A stretch of DNA of 7,478 bases from NCBI GenBank assembly GCA_012963185.1, contig DTWD01000276.1, positions 1 through 7,478 of the forward strand, given 5' to 3'. A program made the position numbers and the translations under genes. Positions 6,131 through 7,478 of this stretch are shown here, one piece after another (positions within the stretch are counted from its first letter, which is position 1; each line of letters begins with the position of its first letter). The DNA is from Acidobacteriota bacterium. GTDB taxonomy: Bacteria; Acidobacteriota; Vicinamibacteria; Vicinamibacterales; UBA8438. The notes beneath the pieces are model-generated. The model ran no database searches and was not told the DNA's origin. It worked only from the letters and a program-made list of their open reading frames with translations.

Positions 6131-7156
6131 TTAGAACGTCGCGATCGGATTCAGTGGCGACCCCATCCCTTTTTCGATCCGGAGTGGTGCCGCGGTAAAG
6201 AGAAACTCGTAACGGTTGAGTTCTTTTGAAACATCAGCGACTGCACCAAGGTCAAGATTGTCGAAAATCCATACACCCAGTGAGACCAGCGCGAGCCTGT
6301 GAAGTGGCAATCGAACATCGTCGGAGTATTCATGGGGATACGCGTCGTTCCACATATCGTGGCCGATGAAAGAGACGCCTCGTTCCTTTAAAAAATATGC
6401 CACGTCAGAATGATATCCGGCGACGCCGTCACTGGTCGGCCACGGACCAAGCGCTTCACGTCGCTTCCAGCGTCCAGTGTGTAACAAAATCACATCACCA
6501 GGTTCGACGGTTACACCTTGGATCTGCTCGAGTTTTTCAAGATCTGCTGCTCGCACAGCGGTCCCCGGTTCAAGCCAGCCATCCTCAGTCGTTTTGTCAG
6601 AAAGAAGTGTGGCATCAAAGAGAACGCCACGTGTGAAAACACCGTCACGAAGTGCGTGAATACTACCTCTTGGACAGCCATCGGCTGCTTCTACTTCAGC
6701 AGCGGTCACGCCGTTGTACCCCTTTCCTTCAAACATCACATGACAGTCGACCGAATCGAGATGACTGTGAATGACACCGTGATAGGTGCCGGTGTACTGG
6801 TACCGGTCCGCGGCGCCGGTGTCGCTGACATTCATGACTTGTCGGTCGAGATACCAAGGGCCATCAAGCGTTTCTTCTTGAATGATGTCGTGGGCAAGTG
6901 AGACGCTGCGGCCTTCGGCGACGAGCGATGCCGCGTCTTTACGTTTCTGTGGTGTAACAAAATTCGCCGCGCCGAGTTCATCATCGGTTCCCCAGCGGCC
7001 CCAGTTGGAGAGTTCGTCCATCGCCTGACGAAAATCAGTCTCACTGGTCATTGCGCGACGTTCTATCTGGGACCGAAGGCCTGTTCCTGCAAGGGTACTG
7101 AGCAGTACCGTCGCGATAAGCGCGCGTGAAATCCTGGGTCTAGAGAGCCATTTCAT
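6131..7156 (-). CDS. Exported cyclase-family (PF04199-like) metal-dependent hydrolase
   Basis: 341 residues from the ATG at 7156, chosen because GAGGAG sits 5 bases upstream; a longer TTG-start form (7216) has no such site. An N-terminal basic/hydrophobic segment (residues 5-27, ALIATVLLSTLAGTGL) is a signal peptide or anchor, without a clean AxA site. The rest matches the kynurenine-formamidase-like 'cyclase' fold: 'NWGRWGTDDELGAANFVTP' (51-69), the metal-site stretch H126-G-V-I-H130-S-H132-L-D134 with H139, 'FTRGVLFDA' (174-182), 'WLEPGTAV' (194-201), 'EPGDVILLHTGR' (218-229), 'LPLHRLAL' (283-290), 'FDNLDLG' (298-304) and 'EFLFTAAPLRI-x(3)-MGSPLNPIA' (317-339). Members hydrolyse amide or lactone bonds using divalent metal. 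An exported form argues against N-formylkynurenine, a cytoplasmic substrate; the true substrate is unknown. It is first in an operon with the NHL protein and divergent from another exported protein. Confidence 0.88.
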   Translation of the reverse strand: MKWLSRPRISRALIATVLLSTLAGTGLRSQIERRAMTSETDFRQAMDELSNWGRWGTDDELGAANFVTPQKRKDAASLVAEGRSVSLAHDIIQEETLDGPWYLDRQVMNVSDTGAADRYQYTGTYHGVIHSHLDSVDCHVMFEGKGYNGVTAAEVEAADGCPRGSIHALRDGVFTRGVLFDATLLSDKTTEDGWLEPGTAVRAADLEKLEQIQGVTVEPGDVILLHTGRWKRREALGPWPTSDGVAGYHSDVAYFLKERGVSFIGHDMWNDAYPHEYSDDVRLPLHRLALVSLGVWIFDNLDLGAVADVSKELNRYEFLFTAAPLRIEKGMGSPLNPIATF

Positions 7157-7161
7157 GAAGT

Positions 7162-7167
7162 CTCCTC
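7162..7167 (-). promoter_or_regulatory. Ribosome binding site that fixes the cyclase start
   Basis: On the minus strand GAGGAG is followed by ACTTC and then ATG (7156-7154), ideal spacing of 5 bases. It removes 20 residues from the longest possible reading frame. Confidence 0.75.
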
Positions 7168-7200
7168 GCAGTATGTTTTGAAACGCTAGCAAGTTTACCT

Positions 7201-7241
7201 TGACGGCGCGCTTCAACTTTACGAACCGTCAGACTTTTTTT
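7201..7241 (+). repeat. Inverted repeat followed by a T-run in the divergent promoter region
   Basis: TGACGG (7201-7206) and CCGTCA (7226-7231) are perfect inverted repeats with a 19-base interval, followed after GAC by seven T (7235-7241). It could be a terminator or attenuator for plus-strand transcripts, or a two-half-site operator controlling both divergent genes. No plus-strand gene ends just upstream, so an ordinary terminator role is hard to explain. Confidence 0.35.
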
Positions 7242-7253
7242 CGTAGGTGCAAT

Positions 7254-7259
7254 TATGAT
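7254..7259 (+). promoter_or_regulatory. Possible -10 box (TATGAT) for the secreted protein gene
   Basis: TATGAT matches the -10 consensus at 5 of 6 bases and would start a transcript near 7266, giving an 18-base leader that contains the TAAGGA ribosome site. No good -35 is seen at 16-18 bases. The overlapping minus-strand reading (TATCAT, CATAAT) is also -10-like and could serve the cyclase operon. Confidence 0.3.
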
Positions 7260-7272
7260 ACCTAGGGACTCG

Positions 7273-7278
7273 TAAGGA
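7273..7278 (+). promoter_or_regulatory. Ribosome binding site deciding the start of the secreted protein
   Basis: TAAGGA lies 5 bases before the ATG at 7284. The alternative in-frame ATG at 7278 overlaps this site and has nothing suitable upstream, so 7284 is preferred. Confidence 0.55.
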
Positions 7279-7283
7279 TGTGG

Positions 7284-7478
7284 ATGACTACACGTACCTT
7301 TGTCGTGACCGGATTGATGGCTGTAATCGCCTGGATGGCGCTGCCGGGGATGACAAATCTGGTTGTCGCGCAAAGCTCATTTTCGGTGTATCCGGTGTAC
7401 GACGGCTTCATTAATAATTCGGACGGTACGCTGACATTGTCGTTTGCGTATTTCAGCCATAATCGCGAAGCCGTCACA
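7284..7478 (+). CDS. N-terminus of a secreted protein of unknown function, 3' end outside window
   Basis: 65 codons are open to the window edge. Residues 1-29 are a good signal peptide: basic start (MTTR), hydrophobic core (FVVTGLMAVIAWMALPG) and a VVA|QSS cleavage site. The mature part reads FSVYPVYDGFINNSDG then TLTLSFAYFSHNREAVT, a pattern ('P-V-[YF]-[DE]-G-[FW]-x-x-N-x-DG-[ST]-x-x-L-x-F-[GA]-Y-[FM]-x-[RH]-N') that I recall at the N-terminus of hypothetical exported proteins in environmental genomes; this is memory, not a search result. The alternating polar/hydrophobic residues suggest beta-strands. No enzymatic motif is visible in what is present. It is divergently transcribed from the exported cyclase/NHL operon across 127 bases and may share its regulation. 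Confidence 0.75.
   Translation, partial: MTTRTFVVTGLMAVIAWMALPGMTNLVVAQSSFSVYPVYDGFINNSDGTLTLSFAYFSHNREAVT

Noticed and set aside
6518..6901. 127-codon plus-strand open frame opposite the cyclase gene
   Set aside because: It is antisense to a well-supported gene, has no ribosome site, and its translation has no recognisable motif or sensible composition.
7157..7216. 20-residue N-terminal extension of the cyclase from a TTG
   Set aside because: No ribosome site at the TTG, while GAGGAG is ideally placed for the ATG at 7156, which also begins a normal signal segment.
7262..7477. Minus-strand open frame across the start of the secreted protein
   Set aside because: The plus-strand frame has a signal peptide, cleavage site and ribosome site; the minus frame has none.
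1..7478. CRISPR array, insertion sequence, phage or attachment site
   Set aside because: No regularly spaced repeats, terminal inverted repeats, transposase or integrase motifs were found on either strand.

Overview
The window is ordinary protein-coding chromosome from a Gram-negative-type bacterium. At least four of the proteins appear to be exported (a PQQ dehydrogenase, a cyclase-fold hydrolase, an NHL beta-propeller and the start of an unidentified secreted protein). Intergenic gaps are short. I see no rRNA, tRNA, CRISPR array, insertion sequence or phage gene. The mix of a periplasmic quinoprotein, exported NHL and cyclase proteins and an Rsm22-type protein suggests a heterotrophic, probably environmental lineage such as an Acidobacteriota (Vicinamibacteria-like) or a proteobacterial metagenome bin. 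That placement is an inference and weakly held.

Layout, plus strand: the C-terminal end of a CaCA-type sodium/calcium exchanger (1-209); a HAD phosphatase of the PpaX/Gph type (279-938) whose GTG start lies just behind a perfect extended -10 box and may be leaderless; a PaaI-like hotdog thioesterase overlapping it by ATGA (935-1363); a secreted PQQ-dependent dehydrogenase of the glucose-dehydrogenase type (1412-3403); and an Rsm22/METTL17-like protein (3517-4512) with a SAM-binding motif and four cysteines placed like those of the known Fe-S cluster. A convergent intergenic region with two short perfect hairpins follows.

Layout, minus strand: a two-gene operon, with an exported cyclase-family (PF04199-like) hydrolase first (7156-6131) and, 15 bases later, an exported NHL-repeat beta-propeller with a separate N-terminal domain (6115-4580). 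A 127-base divergent promoter region (7157-7283) separates it from a plus-strand secreted protein that runs off the right edge (7284 onward).

How they fit together: the HAD and thioesterase genes are translationally coupled and probably do cytoplasmic metabolite or acyl-CoA housekeeping. The PQQ dehydrogenase would oxidise a sugar or alcohol in the periplasm and pass electrons to the quinone pool or a cytochrome. The cyclase, NHL protein and divergent secreted protein may form an extracytoplasmic module of unknown substrate. This last group, with the domain fusion in the NHL protein, is the least explained part of the window and the best candidate for something new, though the sequence alone does not prove that it is a system.
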